Origin: CAIMFV01 sp040757715
Lineage (GTDB): Bacteria; Pseudomonadota; Alphaproteobacteria; Caulobacterales; Caulobacteraceae
Assembly: GCA_040757715.1 (NCBI GenBank)
Contig: JBFLWS010000003.1
Coordinates: 1 to 64,000 of the forward strand
Direction of reading: 5' to 3'
Length of the DNA stretch: 64,000 nt
Both the position numbers and the translations under genes were made by a program. Below, piece by piece: positions 44,404 through 52,368 of this stretch. The notes beneath the pieces are model-generated. The model was not told where the DNA came from. It did no database searches and worked only from the letters and a program-made list of their open reading frames with translations. Within the stretch, counting starts at the first letter, position 1; the number at the start of each line of letters is the position of its first letter.

Positions 44404-45495
44404 TTAGACGTCTTCTGACTGCGGAGCGGACACGGGAGCGGCGTCATCCTCCAGCGGGCGACGGCGAGGCCGGCCGCGGGGGCGCTTCACCGGCTCGGCG
44501 GCGGCCTCCGTCACAGCTTCGGCCAAGACGGGGGCGGGCGCCTCCACCGGGGGCGCTGCGGCGAGCGGGGTCGCTTGTAGCGGCGTGAGTGGCGTCGCCT
44601 GCAGCGGGGTCAGCGGCGTGGCCTGCAGCGGGGTGAGCGGCGTCGCCGGGGTGAAGGCGGGCTGGGTCAAGCCGGCGGAAGCCTGCGGCTCCACCACCGC
44701 CAGCGGGTCGCGCGGGGCCTCGTCGCGGGGCTCATAGCGGCGATCCTCGCGGGGCTCGCGACGATAGTCGTCGCGGCGGCCGTCGCGGTTTTCGAAACGC
44801 GGGCGCTCGCCATTGCCGTTGCGATCCCGGTCGCCATTTCGATCTCTGTCGCCATTACGGTCGCGGCGGCCTTCGTAGCGGTCGGGGCGGTCCTGACGCT
44901 CGCCGCGATCTTGACGGTCTTGGCGCTCAGGACGTTCGCCGCGATACTCGCCGCGCTCGCGGTCGTCCCGGCGATAGTCGCGGTCCTCGCGGCGGTAGTC
45001 GCCCCGATCCCGGTCTTGACGATCCCGATCCGGGCGGTCCTGCCGGTCCCGATCCGAGCGTTCGCCGCGGCCTTCGCGTTGGCCTTCGTAGCGTTGCTCG
45101 CGGGGCTGTTCGTCGCCCTCCGCCGAGGCTTGAGCCTCGGCGGTCTCGACTTGATCGGCCTGGCCCTCGTTCTCTTCGTCCATGTCGAGATCGAAGCCGG
45201 AGCCGAACACGTCCCGGCTGACGATTTCCGAGGCCGGACGCTGCGGCTGCAAGGTGCGCAGGACGCGGAAATAGTGCTCGGCGTGCTGCAGGTAGTTCTC
45301 GGCCAGCACTCGGTCGCCGCTGGCGGCGGCGTCGCGGGCCAGCTGCTGGTACTTTTCATAGACGTGCTGGGCGTGGCCGCGGATCTTCACCCCGTCGGGG
45401 CCGTTGGAGTCGAACGCGCGATTGACGTTCTGGCTTGGCTTGCCGCCGCCGCCGCCCCCACCGCCGCCGCGATTGCGACCGCGCTGCCGTTTCAT
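44404..45495 (-). CDS. DUF4167 family protein with disordered repetitive regions
   Basis: The 363-residue protein begins with a basic Gly-rich stretch (KRQRGRNRGGGGGGGGGKP) and the DUF4167 core (SNGPDGVKIRGHAQHVYEKY, then DRVLAENYLQHAEHYFRVL). A long Arg/Asp/Gly-rich region follows, then three exact TPLTPLQA units (44570-44645) and a basic tail (KRPRGRPRRRP), which looks nucleic-acid binding. Homologues often sit next to prmC in alphaproteobacteria, as here. ATG 45495 is preferred. Confidence 0.8.
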   Translation of the reverse strand: MKRQRGRNRGGGGGGGGGKPSQNVNRAFDSNGPDGVKIRGHAQHVYEKYQQLARDAAASGDRVLAENYLQHAEHYFRVLRTLQPQRPASEIVSRDVFGSGFDLDMDEENEGQADQVETAEAQASAEGDEQPREQRYEGQREGRGERSDRDRQDRPDRDRQDRDRGDYRREDRDYRRDDRERGEYRGERPERQDRQDRGERQDRPDRYEGRRDRNGDRDRNGDRDRNGNGERPRFENRDGRRDDYRREPREDRRYEPRDEAPRDPLAVVEPQASAGLTQPAFTPATPLTPLQATPLTPLQATPLTPLQATPLAAAPPVEAPAPVLAEAVTEAAAEPVKRPRGRPRRRPLEDDAAPVSAPQSEDV

Positions 45496-45860
45496 GCCCT
45501 TGAAATCTCTCATGGTTCAATCAATCCAATGCAAAGGATTGGCGTAAGTACGGGCGGTCAGCCCGGGCGTTCGCCGGTCCCCAAGTTCGGGCGACCCGCG
45601 ATGCCATCGCCAGGCTTGGACCCTCCGCCGTCGCCGAAGTGCGGTCGTCTCAGCGTCGCCAGGGTCAGCGGCGGCCTCTGCTGCGGGCGGTGCGGCGCCT
45701 AGTCGCCGTCGTCCTCGAAATGAGCCGCTGGTCTTGATCTCCCTGCGGCGCGTCCGCACCGAGGGCCGGACATGCCTGCGTCTCGCATCGCCGACCCGCG
45801 GTTCTTTGAGGAACCGGACGAGACCGCCCCGACGAATTGAGTGGAGACCTGCAACGAGAT
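45496..45860. other. Intergenic region without recognised features
   Basis: These 365 bp lie between prmC and the DUF4167 gene, both transcribed leftward. No ORF has plausible coding character, and no terminator hairpin with a T run was found. CCAAT...ATTGG at about 45527-45543 is a weak dyad near the DUF4167 start. The region should hold the DUF4167 promoter and leader. Confidence 0.5.
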
Positions 45861-46754
45861 TTAGCGACTCGCGTCGGCCTTTCCAAGGCTTTTCTTTCGC
45901 CCGTGCACTACACGATCGCGTCGGGCCAGGTCCTGGGCGGTGGCGACGTGCTCGGCGCCGGCGGCCAGGAACAAATCTTCGACTGCGCGAGATTGATCAT
46001 AGCCGATCTCCACGGCGAAGGGCGCGCCTGGCTTCAGCACCCGCAAGATCTCCGGGGCGAGCTGGCGATAGGCGTCGAGCCCATCCGGCCCGCCGTCGAG
46101 GGCGAGGCGCGGCTCGTGGTCGCGCACCTCGGGGTCCAGGGCCTCGATGTCCTCGGCGGGGATATAGGGCGGGTTGGCCACCACGAGATCAAAGCCCTCG
46201 TCGGGCAGGCCGGCGGTCCAGTCCCCGCGCAGGAAGGCGGCGCGGCCGGCAAGCCCCAGATTGGCGGCGTTGTCGCGGGCCACCGCCAGAGCTTCCTCGG
46301 ACACGTCGACCCCAAGCCCCTTGGCCGCCGGGCGCTCGGCCAGGATGGCGAGGAGAAGGGCGCCCGAGCCGACCCCAAGGTCCAGCATGTGGAACGGCTG
46401 GCCCTCGGTGAACAGGGGCAACACCACGTCGAGCACGGTCTCGGTGTCGGGGCGGGGGATCAGCACGTGCGGGCTCACCGTGAGCATGATCTTCCAGAAG
46501 CCCTTGCGGCCGAGGATGCGGGCCACCGGCTCCCGGCGCTCCCGGCGCGCCACGTAGTCGGCCATCATCGCCGACTGTTCAGGCGTGAGCGGGCGATAGG
46601 GATCGGAGACGATGTCGGCGTGCCCGGCGCCGGTGGCCGCTTCCAGCAAAAGCCGGGCATCGATCACCGGACTGTCCACGCCCACGGCCTTCAGGCGATT
46701 GCGCGCGGCGGTCCAGGCGGAGAGCAGGGTCTCGGAAGCGGAGGCGTCGGTCAT
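45861..46754 (-). CDS. prmC: Release factor glutamine N5-methyltransferase
   Basis: The 297-residue AdoMet enzyme methylates the Gln of the GGQ motif in RF1 and RF2. It has an N-terminal helical domain, DLGVGSGALLLAILA for AdoMet binding and the catalytic VVANPPYIP. A start at 46754 gives the full N-terminal domain. prfA is not next to it in this window, but its substrate RF2 is encoded at 27416-28538. Confidence 0.93.
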   Translation of the reverse strand: MTDASASETLLSAWTAARNRLKAVGVDSPVIDARLLLEAATGAGHADIVSDPYRPLTPEQSAMMADYVARRERREPVARILGRKGFWKIMLTVSPHVLIPRPDTETVLDVVLPLFTEGQPFHMLDLGVGSGALLLAILAERPAAKGLGVDVSEEALAVARDNAANLGLAGRAAFLRGDWTAGLPDEGFDLVVANPPYIPAEDIEALDPEVRDHEPRLALDGGPDGLDAYRQLAPEILRVLKPGAPFAVEIGYDQSRAVEDLFLAAGAEHVATAQDLARRDRVVHGRKKSLGKADASR

Positions 46755-46824
46755 GCGGGGGCTTTAGGATCGGATGGACCGGCCCACAAGCCCCCGAAAA
46801 CCGTCAAGCCTCAGGCGTCAGGGC

Positions 46825-47571
46825 TTAGGCTGGACGCTTGAAGCGATAGACGAACTGGTCGGTGTGGCCGCGCACGGCCGGGTCGAACACCAGCTTGGTG
46901 TGATCGTCGGCGGGGTTCTCCAGCACCTTGATCTCGCCGTCATAGACGAAGCCGGCCGCCTCCAGTTCCTGGCGCACCACCGCCGGATCGATGCGGTGCA
47001 GGGTGTCGGCGGTCTCGGTGACCGGCGCGCCGGCCTTGGCCCGGTGATCCACCACGATGAAATAGCCGCCGGGCTTCACCTTGGAGAACAACAGCTTATC
47101 GAGGCCGGGCACGTCCAGGTGCAGGCGGGTGAGGTGGAAGTCGTGATAGTTCTGGGCGGTCCACAACACGTCCACCGGGGCCATGGCGGAGACTTCGGCG
47201 ATGGTGAAGTTCAACAGCGAGACGTTGCCGTAGGCGGGGTCGGCGGCGATCTTGGCCGGGCCGTCGTCGGGACGCGTGGCGCCAGCGGGCGGAACCACCG
47301 CATAGACATGGCCCTTGGGCCCCACGGCCTTGGCGAACAGACGGGTGAAGTAGCCGCCGCCGGGCAGGAGGTCGGCCACGCTCTCGCCGGGCTTCACCTT
47401 GGAGAAAGCCAGCATGTCGGCGGGCTTGCGCGCAGCGTCGCGGGCGACGTCAGCCTCCGGACGGGCCTTGTCGGCCACCGCCACGGCGACGAAGGCGGGG
47501 GCGTCGGCGGCGTGCAGGGCAGCCGGCGCGGCGAGGCTGAGCGCCGCGATAAGGGCGATGTGGGCTTTCAT
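46825..47571 (-). CDS. Exported class I SAM-dependent methyltransferase-like protein
   Basis: The 248-residue protein starts with a signal peptide (AHIALIAALSLAAPAALHA) and then shows a methyltransferase-like fold: ESVADLLPGGGYFTRLFAKAVGPKGHVYAV (motif I and II), ending FVYRFKRPA. The motif is DLLPGGGYFT where a cytosolic enzyme would have D-x-G-x-G-x-G. A methyltransferase fold outside the cytoplasm, where AdoMet is absent, is odd. It may have another activity or bind a different ligand. ATG 47571 is chosen since the sequence upstream is not protein-like. Confidence 0.72.
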   Translation of the reverse strand: MKAHIALIAALSLAAPAALHAADAPAFVAVAVADKARPEADVARDAARKPADMLAFSKVKPGESVADLLPGGGYFTRLFAKAVGPKGHVYAVVPPAGATRPDDGPAKIAADPAYGNVSLLNFTIAEVSAMAPVDVLWTAQNYHDFHLTRLHLDVPGLDKLLFSKVKPGGYFIVVDHRAKAGAPVTETADTLHRIDPAVVRQELEAAGFVYDGEIKVLENPADDHTKLVFDPAVRGHTDQFVYRFKRPA

Positions 47572-47659
47572 GGTCTCCTCCCCAGGAGATGCTGTCGCGA
47601 ACGGGTCGCAATGGCTGGAGAGGTTTGTCGTCGCCCCCTCAGAGTCAAGTGAGCGAGAT

Positions 47660-48694
47660 TTAATCTTCGCCGAAAAGGTCCGGCGGCGAGGCGGCTGCCG
47701 GCTTGTCCGGCTGGGGCAAGCCAAGGTGCAGATAGGCGCGCGATCCGGCCACGCGCCCCCGGGGCGTGCGCAGGATGAAGCCCTGCTGCAACAGATAGGG
47801 CTCGATCACGTCCTCCACCGCGTCGCGGGCTTCAGCCAGGGCCGCGGCCAGGGTCTCCGCCCCCACCGGCCCGCCGCCATAGGTCTCGATGAGGGCGCGC
47901 AGGTAACGTCGGTCGAGGGAGTCGAGCCCCAAAGGGTCCACCTCCAGCCGGGCCAGGGCTCGCGCCGCTGCGCCGCGATCGATCACTTCGGCGCCCTCAG
48001 CCTCGGCGAAATCGCGCACTCGGCGCAAGAGCCGTCCCGCCACCCGGGGCGTGCCGCGGGCGCGGGCGGCGATCTCGGCCGCCCCCTCGTCGGAGAGGCC
48101 GGCGCCCATGCGCGTGGCGGCGTGGCGCACCACGAGGGCGAGCTCCTCCGGGGTGTAGAATTCGAGCCGGAGCGGAATGCCGAAGCGGTCGCGCAGGGGG
48201 GTGGCCAAGAGCCCCGCCCGAGTGGTGGCCGCCACCAGGGTGAAGGGGGCGAGCTCGATGCGCACCGACCGGGCCGAGGGGCCCTCGCCGATGATGAGAT
48301 CGAGCACATGGTCCTCCATGGCCGGGTAGAGAATCTCCTCCACGGCGGCGGGCAGGCGGTGCACCTCGTCGATGAACAAGACGTCGCGGGGCTCGAGATT
48401 GGTGAGGATAGCGGCGAGGTCGCCGGCCTTGGCCAGCACCGGCCCCGAGGTGGCGCGGAAATTCACCCCCAGCTCCCGGGCGACGATCTGGGCGAGGGTG
48501 GTTTTGCCAAGGCCCGGCGGGCCGAACAGCAGCACGTGGTCCAGCGCCTCCTGACGGGCCCGGGCGGCGTCGATGAACACCTTCAGATTGGCCTTCACCG
48601 CGCCCTGGCCGACGAATTCGCTGAGCGTCTTGGGGCGCAGGGCCCGGTCGGCGGCCTCATAGGCGCCCGGTTCGCCGGAGACGAGGCGGGTCAT
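47660..48694 (-). CDS. ruvB: Holliday junction branch migration helicase RuvB
   Basis: The 344-residue AAA+ motor drives branch migration with RuvA. Walker A is GPPGLGKTTLA, Walker B is DVLFIDEVHRL, and the C-terminal winged helix contains LLQQGFILRTPRGRVA. Length is normal. Its start overlaps the ruvA stop by 4 bp in the ruvC-ruvA-ruvB operon. Confidence 0.97.
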   Translation of the reverse strand: MTRLVSGEPGAYEAADRALRPKTLSEFVGQGAVKANLKVFIDAARARQEALDHVLLFGPPGLGKTTLAQIVARELGVNFRATSGPVLAKAGDLAAILTNLEPRDVLFIDEVHRLPAAVEEILYPAMEDHVLDLIIGEGPSARSVRIELAPFTLVAATTRAGLLATPLRDRFGIPLRLEFYTPEELALVVRHAATRMGAGLSDEGAAEIAARARGTPRVAGRLLRRVRDFAEAEGAEVIDRGAAARALARLEVDPLGLDSLDRRYLRALIETYGGGPVGAETLAAALAEARDAVEDVIEPYLLQQGFILRTPRGRVAGSRAYLHLGLPQPDKPAAASPPDLFGED

Positions 48695-49302
48695 CGCCCG
48701 GCCTCCTGCAAGGCGGCCTTGATCAGGGCCGGCAGGGCGGCGTCAGGGCCGAGGCGGGCGAGGGCTTGTTCCACCGCCCGGCGGGCGGCGGGCTCGGCGT
48801 AGCCCAGGCCCATGAGGGCGGCGGTCGCCTCGCCGGTATTGGAGATCTGCGGCGCGCGCGCGCGCGCGCCGGCGGGCGCCACATGCAGGCTGGCCCCCGC
48901 GGCGAAGGGCTTGTCCTTCAGCTCGGAGACGATGCGCTGGGCGAGTTTCGGACCCACCCCGTTGGCGCGGGCCACCAGGGCCTTGTCCTCGCGGGCGCAG
49001 GCGCTGGCGAGCTCGGCGGGGGTAAGCACGTCGAGCACGGCGAGGGCCGCCTTGGGCCCGACCCCCTGCACCGCCTGCAAAACGAGGAAGGCCGCTTGCT
49101 CCTCCCGGTCGAGGAAGCCGTAGAGCCGCGTGCCGTCCTCGCGAGTCTGGCTCTCGATGTGCAGGATGATCTCGTCGTCGCTCACGGTGAGGCGGGCCAG
49201 GGCGCGGGCGCCGCAGCGCACCACATAGCCGACCCCGCCCACGTCGATGATCAGCTCCTCGGCCTCCAGCTCGACGATGCGGCCGCGCAGACGTCCGATC
49301 AT
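48691..49302 (-). CDS. ruvA: Holliday junction protein RuvA
   Basis: The 203-residue DNA-binding protein targets RuvB to junctions. It starts MIGRLRGRIVELEAEELIIDVGGVGY and has the HhH elements VQGVGPKAALAVLD and ANGVGPKLAQRIVSELK, with the C-terminal RuvB-binding domain at the end. The linker region carries a (GC)9 run at 48852-48869, encoding Ala/Arg (GARARAP), a possible slippage site. It overlaps ruvC and ruvB by 4 bp each. Confidence 0.95.
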   Translation of the reverse strand: MIGRLRGRIVELEAEELIIDVGGVGYVVRCGARALARLTVSDDEIILHIESQTREDGTRLYGFLDREEQAAFLVLQAVQGVGPKAALAVLDVLTPAELASACAREDKALVARANGVGPKLAQRIVSELKDKPFAAGASLHVAPAGARARAPQISNTGEATAALMGLGYAEPAARRAVEQALARLGPDAALPALIKAALQEAGR

Positions 49303-49808
49303 GCCGCCCCCTTCAGCTTGGCCGTGCGCAGATGGGCGTGGGTGATGGCGATGGCCAGGGCGTCCGCGGCGTCGGGGCCGGGATCCCCGCAGGCCGGCAG
49401 CAGGCGCCGCACCATGAAGCCGATCTGGTCCTTGTCCGCGCCCCCGGTCCCCACCACCGCCTTCTTCACCAGGCGCGCGGCGTATTCGGCTACGGGGAGG
49501 CCGGCGCGGGCCGGGGCGATGAGGGCGGCGGCGCGGGCGTGGCCGAGCTTCAGGGTCGAGGCGGCGTTGACGTTGACGAACACCTCCTCCACCGCCACCT
49601 CGTCGGGGCGCTGGGCGGCGAGCACGTCCTCAATGGCGGCGAACAGCTCGGCCAGGCGGTTGGGGAAGGCGGCCTTGTCGTTCGGCCGGATCACCCCGTG
49701 CGCCACATAGGACAGGCGCGAGCCCTCGGCCCGCACTACGCCCCAGCCGGTGCGCAGAAGGCCAGGGTCGAGGCCGAGAATGACAAGCGGGCGAATCGGG
49801 TTGGACAT
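49299..49808 (-). CDS. ruvC: Holliday junction resolvase RuvC
   Basis: The 169-residue endonuclease cuts Holliday junctions. The acidic metal site is visible as LGLDPGLLRTGWGVV, EEVFVNVNAASTLKLGHARAA and the C-terminal DAADALAIAITH. It is the first gene of the ruv operon and is divergent from the toxin-antitoxin pair. Confidence 0.95.
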   Translation of the reverse strand: MSNPIRPLVILGLDPGLLRTGWGVVRAEGSRLSYVAHGVIRPNDKAAFPNRLAELFAAIEDVLAAQRPDEVAVEEVFVNVNAASTLKLGHARAAALIAPARAGLPVAEYAARLVKKAVVGTGGADKDQIGFMVRRLLPACGDPGPDAADALAIAITHAHLRTAKLKGAA

Positions 49809-49867
49809 GGAACGCTGAGCTTAGGGCCGCGGCGACAGGGGGGGAAGCAGGGAGCACTTCGTTGAAA

Positions 49868-49912
49868 TGTCCCCTATAGTTGACACGGCCCCATTTGTCT
49901 CCTATAGTTGAC
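49868..49912 (+). promoter_or_regulatory. Promoter/operator of the toxin-antitoxin pair, with 17-bp direct repeats
   Basis: TTGACA (49880-49885) and TATAGT (49903-49908) are separated by exactly 17 bp and match the consensus -35/-10 closely. The -10 ends 6 nt before the toxin ATG at 49915, so transcription should begin at or beside the start codon, giving a leaderless message. The same sequence contains two 17-bp direct repeats, TGTCCCCTATAGTTGAC (49868-49884) and TGTCTCCTATAGTTGAC (49896-49912), differing at one base. They are likely operator half-sites overlapping the promoter, consistent with autoregulation. Confidence 0.75.
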
Positions 49913-49914
49913 GC

Positions 49915-50208
49915 ATGTTCGAGCTGCGACAGACGGCCGAATTCGCCAATTGGCTCAAGACCTTGCGGGACCGGGCGGCGGTGCAGCGCATCGCCGTGCG
50001 CCTCAGTCGGATGCAGCTGGGCAATCTGGGAGATTTCACGCCGGTGGGCGAGGGCGTCAGCGAGGCCCGCATCCATTACGGGCCGGGCTACCGGCTCTAT
50101 TTCGTCCGTCGCGGCGAGGTGGTGATCCTGCTCCTGTGCGGCGGCGACAAGGCGAGCCAGGCGCGGGACATCGAGCGGGCCAAGACCTTGGCCAAGGAGT
50201 GTGGATGA
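49915..50208 (+). CDS. RelE/ParE-superfamily toxin (HigB-like addiction-module killer protein)
   Basis: The 97-residue protein has the layout of the TIGR02683 killer family: TAEFANWLKTLRDRAAVQRI, RIHYGPGYRLYFVRRGEVVILLLCGGDK, and a C-terminal IERAKTLAKE. It probably cuts mRNA at the ribosome. The gene comes first, with the antitoxin behind it, as in higBA-type modules. Its stop overlaps the antitoxin start. It is probably mobile or recently gained, but base composition is not unusual. Confidence 0.85.
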   Translation: MFELRQTAEFANWLKTLRDRAAVQRIAVRLSRMQLGNLGDFTPVGEGVSEARIHYGPGYRLYFVRRGEVVILLLCGGDKASQARDIERAKTLAKECG

Positions 50209-50492
50209 TGAGCGACAAGACCTTCCCCCTCGATCCGGCGGCGCTGATTGAGACCCCTGAGGATGCGGCGCTCTTTCTGCAGGCGGCGTTCGAGGACGGC
50301 ACGCCGGCGGAGATCGCCCATGCTTTGGGGACCGTGGCCCGCTCGCAAGGCATGACGGCCTTGGCCGACAAGACCGGCCTGCAGCGTCAGGCCCTCTACA
50401 AGGCCTTGAACGAAGCGGGCAATCCCACCCTCGACACCCTCATCAAGGTGATCCGGGCCCTGGGTCTGAAACTAGTTCCCGAGGCCGCGTGA
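50205..50492 (+). CDS. HTH antitoxin of the RelE/HigB-type pair
   Basis: The 95-residue protein has a Cro/C1-like HTH (MTALADKTGLQRQALYKALN, then NPTLDTLIKVIRALGLKL). The N-terminal part DPAALIETPEDAALFLQAA matches the TIGR02684 antidote family. ATG at 50205 or 50208 overlaps the toxin TGA. The HTH should bind the direct repeats upstream of the toxin gene and repress the pair. Confidence 0.85.
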   Translation: MMSDKTFPLDPAALIETPEDAALFLQAAFEDGTPAEIAHALGTVARSQGMTALADKTGLQRQALYKALNEAGNPTLDTLIKVIRALGLKLVPEAA

Positions 50493-50540
50493 GGCGGTCC
50501 GCGCTTGACCTCGGCGGCTTTGGCGCCTAGCCGGAGGGCC

Positions 50541-51416
50541 ATGACCGACGCTCCGCACGTTATCTCCGGCCTCGCCGCCATCGCGCCCCGCTACGAGGCG
50601 ATCTTCTGCGACGTGTGGGGGGTGATCCACAACGGTCAGCGCAGCTTCCCCCTCGCCTGCGACGCCCTTTGCCGGGCCCAGGCCGAGACCGGCGCTCCGG
50701 TGATCCTGGTCTCCAACGCCCCCCGACCCGCAGAGGATGTGAAGCCGCAGTTGCGGGCCCTGATGGTGCCGGATGCGGCCTGGGCGAGCTTCGTCACCTC
50801 CGGCGACGCCACCCGGGCCGAGATCGCCAAGCGCGTTCCAGGGCCGGTGATGACCATCGGTCCTGAGAAGGACAATCCCATCTATGCCGGCCTGACCCTC
50901 GACTTCGCCGGCCCCGATCAGGCGGCCTTCATCAGCTGCACCGGCCTCGTGGACGACGAGACCGAGACGCCAGCGGACTATCGCGACCTGCTGGCCACGG
51001 CCGCAGCGCGCCAGTTGCCCATGGTCTGCGCCAATCCTGACCGCATCGTCCATCGCGGCGAGAAGGTGGTCTATTGCGCCGGGGCCCTGGCCGATCTCTA
51101 TCTGGAGCTGGGCGGCGGGCCGGTGATCATGGCTGGCAAGCCCTTCCACGCCATCTACGACCTCGCCTTGGAGGAGGCGGCGCGGCTCTTGGGGCGGCCG
51201 GTGGCGCGGGACAAGGTGCTGGCCATCGGCGATGGTCTGCCCACCGACGTAGCTGGCGCCCATGCTCAGGGGATCGACTGCCTGTTCATCGCCGGCGGCA
51301 TCCACGGGGCGGAAACTCTGGGCGCCGAAGGTCAGGTGATCTTGCCGGCGGTGAAGGCCCTGCTCGCGGACGCCGGCCTCGGCGCGGCCTATGTCGCCTC
51401 CCACCTCAGCTGGTGA
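50541..51416 (+). CDS. TIGR01459 family HAD hydrolase
   Basis: The 291-residue protein has HAD motifs FCDVWGVIHNG (motif I, first Asp), LVSNAPRP (motif II), MAGKPFHAIYD (motif III lysine) and AIGDGLPTDVAGA (motif IV). It falls in the class IIA-like NagD group seen in alphaproteobacteria as TIGR01459. The substrate is unknown. ATG 50541 follows a GGAGGG site. Its 3' end overlaps the convergent membrane protein gene by 11 bp. Confidence 0.85.
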   Translation: MTDAPHVISGLAAIAPRYEAIFCDVWGVIHNGQRSFPLACDALCRAQAETGAPVILVSNAPRPAEDVKPQLRALMVPDAAWASFVTSGDATRAEIAKRVPGPVMTIGPEKDNPIYAGLTLDFAGPDQAAFISCTGLVDDETETPADYRDLLATAAARQLPMVCANPDRIVHRGEKVVYCAGALADLYLELGGGPVIMAGKPFHAIYDLALEEAARLLGRPVARDKVLAIGDGLPTDVAGAHAQGIDCLFIAGGIHGAETLGAEGQVILPAVKALLADAGLGAAYVASHLSW

Positions 51417-51900
51417 GACGGGCGATTTCTCGCACTAGCCGCGGCAGATAGATCAGCGGCCAGACGACAAGGGCGAGATTGGGCAGGAACCAACTCGGGT
51501 TGAACTCGCCGATCAAGGCCCAGTAGCTCACGGCCATGCCTCCGGCCACCGCGGTCAAGGTGAGCGAGATCACGGCCAGCGGTCGCCACAGGCTCGATCC
51601 GCGCCGCCCGGCCGCCACCGCGCCGAGGCCGGTGAGCGAGAAGGCGAGGTCGAGCGGGAAGAACGACCAGTTCCAGGCGATCACCGCCGGCTGATCCGCA
51701 TGGGCGTACAACCAGTCTGCCGGGATGGGCAGAACGCCCGCCTGGTGCAGGGCCGAGGCCAGCCAATAGAGCAGGAACAGGCTGTCCGTGACGGCCAGGG
51801 CGATGCGCAGGGCTCGTGGCAAGTGCGTATTCCTTTCCAATTCCCTCGCGTCAGGGCCTCGCGCGACGGGAACGAAGCCTATATGACGACCAGCACTCAT
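51406..51900 (-). CDS. Membrane protein, DUF5360/YvaD-like
   Basis: The 164-residue protein has four hydrophobic segments (VTDSLFLLYWLASAL, WNWSFFPLDLAFSLTGLGAV, LAVISLTLTAVAGGMAVSYWA and FLPNLALVVWPLIYLP). The IPADWLYAHADQPAVIAWNW segment fits the YvaD/DUF5360 family. Function is not known. It is convergent with the HAD gene and divergent from the MaoC gene. Confidence 0.6.
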   Translation of the reverse strand: MSAGRHIGFVPVARGPDARELERNTHLPRALRIALAVTDSLFLLYWLASALHQAGVLPIPADWLYAHADQPAVIAWNWSFFPLDLAFSLTGLGAVAAGRRGSSLWRPLAVISLTLTAVAGGMAVSYWALIGEFNPSWFLPNLALVVWPLIYLPRLVREIARLTS

Positions 51901-51920
51901 TCCGCGGCAAGGACCTCCCC

Positions 51921-52358
51921 ATGGCCAATGCGACCCCCACCACCGGCCTTTTCTTCGAGGACTTGACGGTCGGCCAGAGCGCCTCGCGCCGCCATGTGGT
52001 GAGCGACGCCGACATCCGCGCCTTCGCCGAAGTGTCCGGCGACCATAATCCGGTGCATGTGGACGAGGCCTTCGCCGCCGCCACCCCGTTCAAGGGCCGC
52101 ATCGCCCACGGCATGTTGTCGGGGGCCTATATCTCGGCCCTCATCGCCGGCGAACTGCCGGGCCCCGGCGCCATCTACATTTCGCAGGTGCTGAACTTCA
52201 AACGCCCCGTGCGCATCAATGACGAGCTGGTCACCACCGTCACCATCACCGCCTTGGACGAGGCCAAGGGCCGCGCCACCCTCGCCACCGTCTGCACCGT
52301 CAATGACAAGGCGGTGGTGGAAGGCGCGGCGGTGATCATGGTCCCGCGCAAGGCCTGA
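51921..52358 (+). CDS. MaoC-family (R)-enoyl-CoA hydratase
   Basis: The 145-residue hot-dog-fold protein starts at MANATPTTGLFFEDL and has the hydratase active-site block FAEVSGDHNPVHVDEAFA (Asp and His), with GRIAHGMLSGAYISALIAG following. It hydrates trans-2-enoyl-CoA, giving R-3-hydroxyacyl-CoA, the PhaJ-type activity that can feed PHA synthesis. The ATG at 51921 begins the conserved region. Confidence 0.88.
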   Translation: MANATPTTGLFFEDLTVGQSASRRHVVSDADIRAFAEVSGDHNPVHVDEAFAAATPFKGRIAHGMLSGAYISALIAGELPGPGAIYISQVLNFKRPVRINDELVTTVTITALDEAKGRATLATVCTVNDKAVVEGAAVIMVPRKA

Positions 52359-52368
52359 GGTCGCACGC

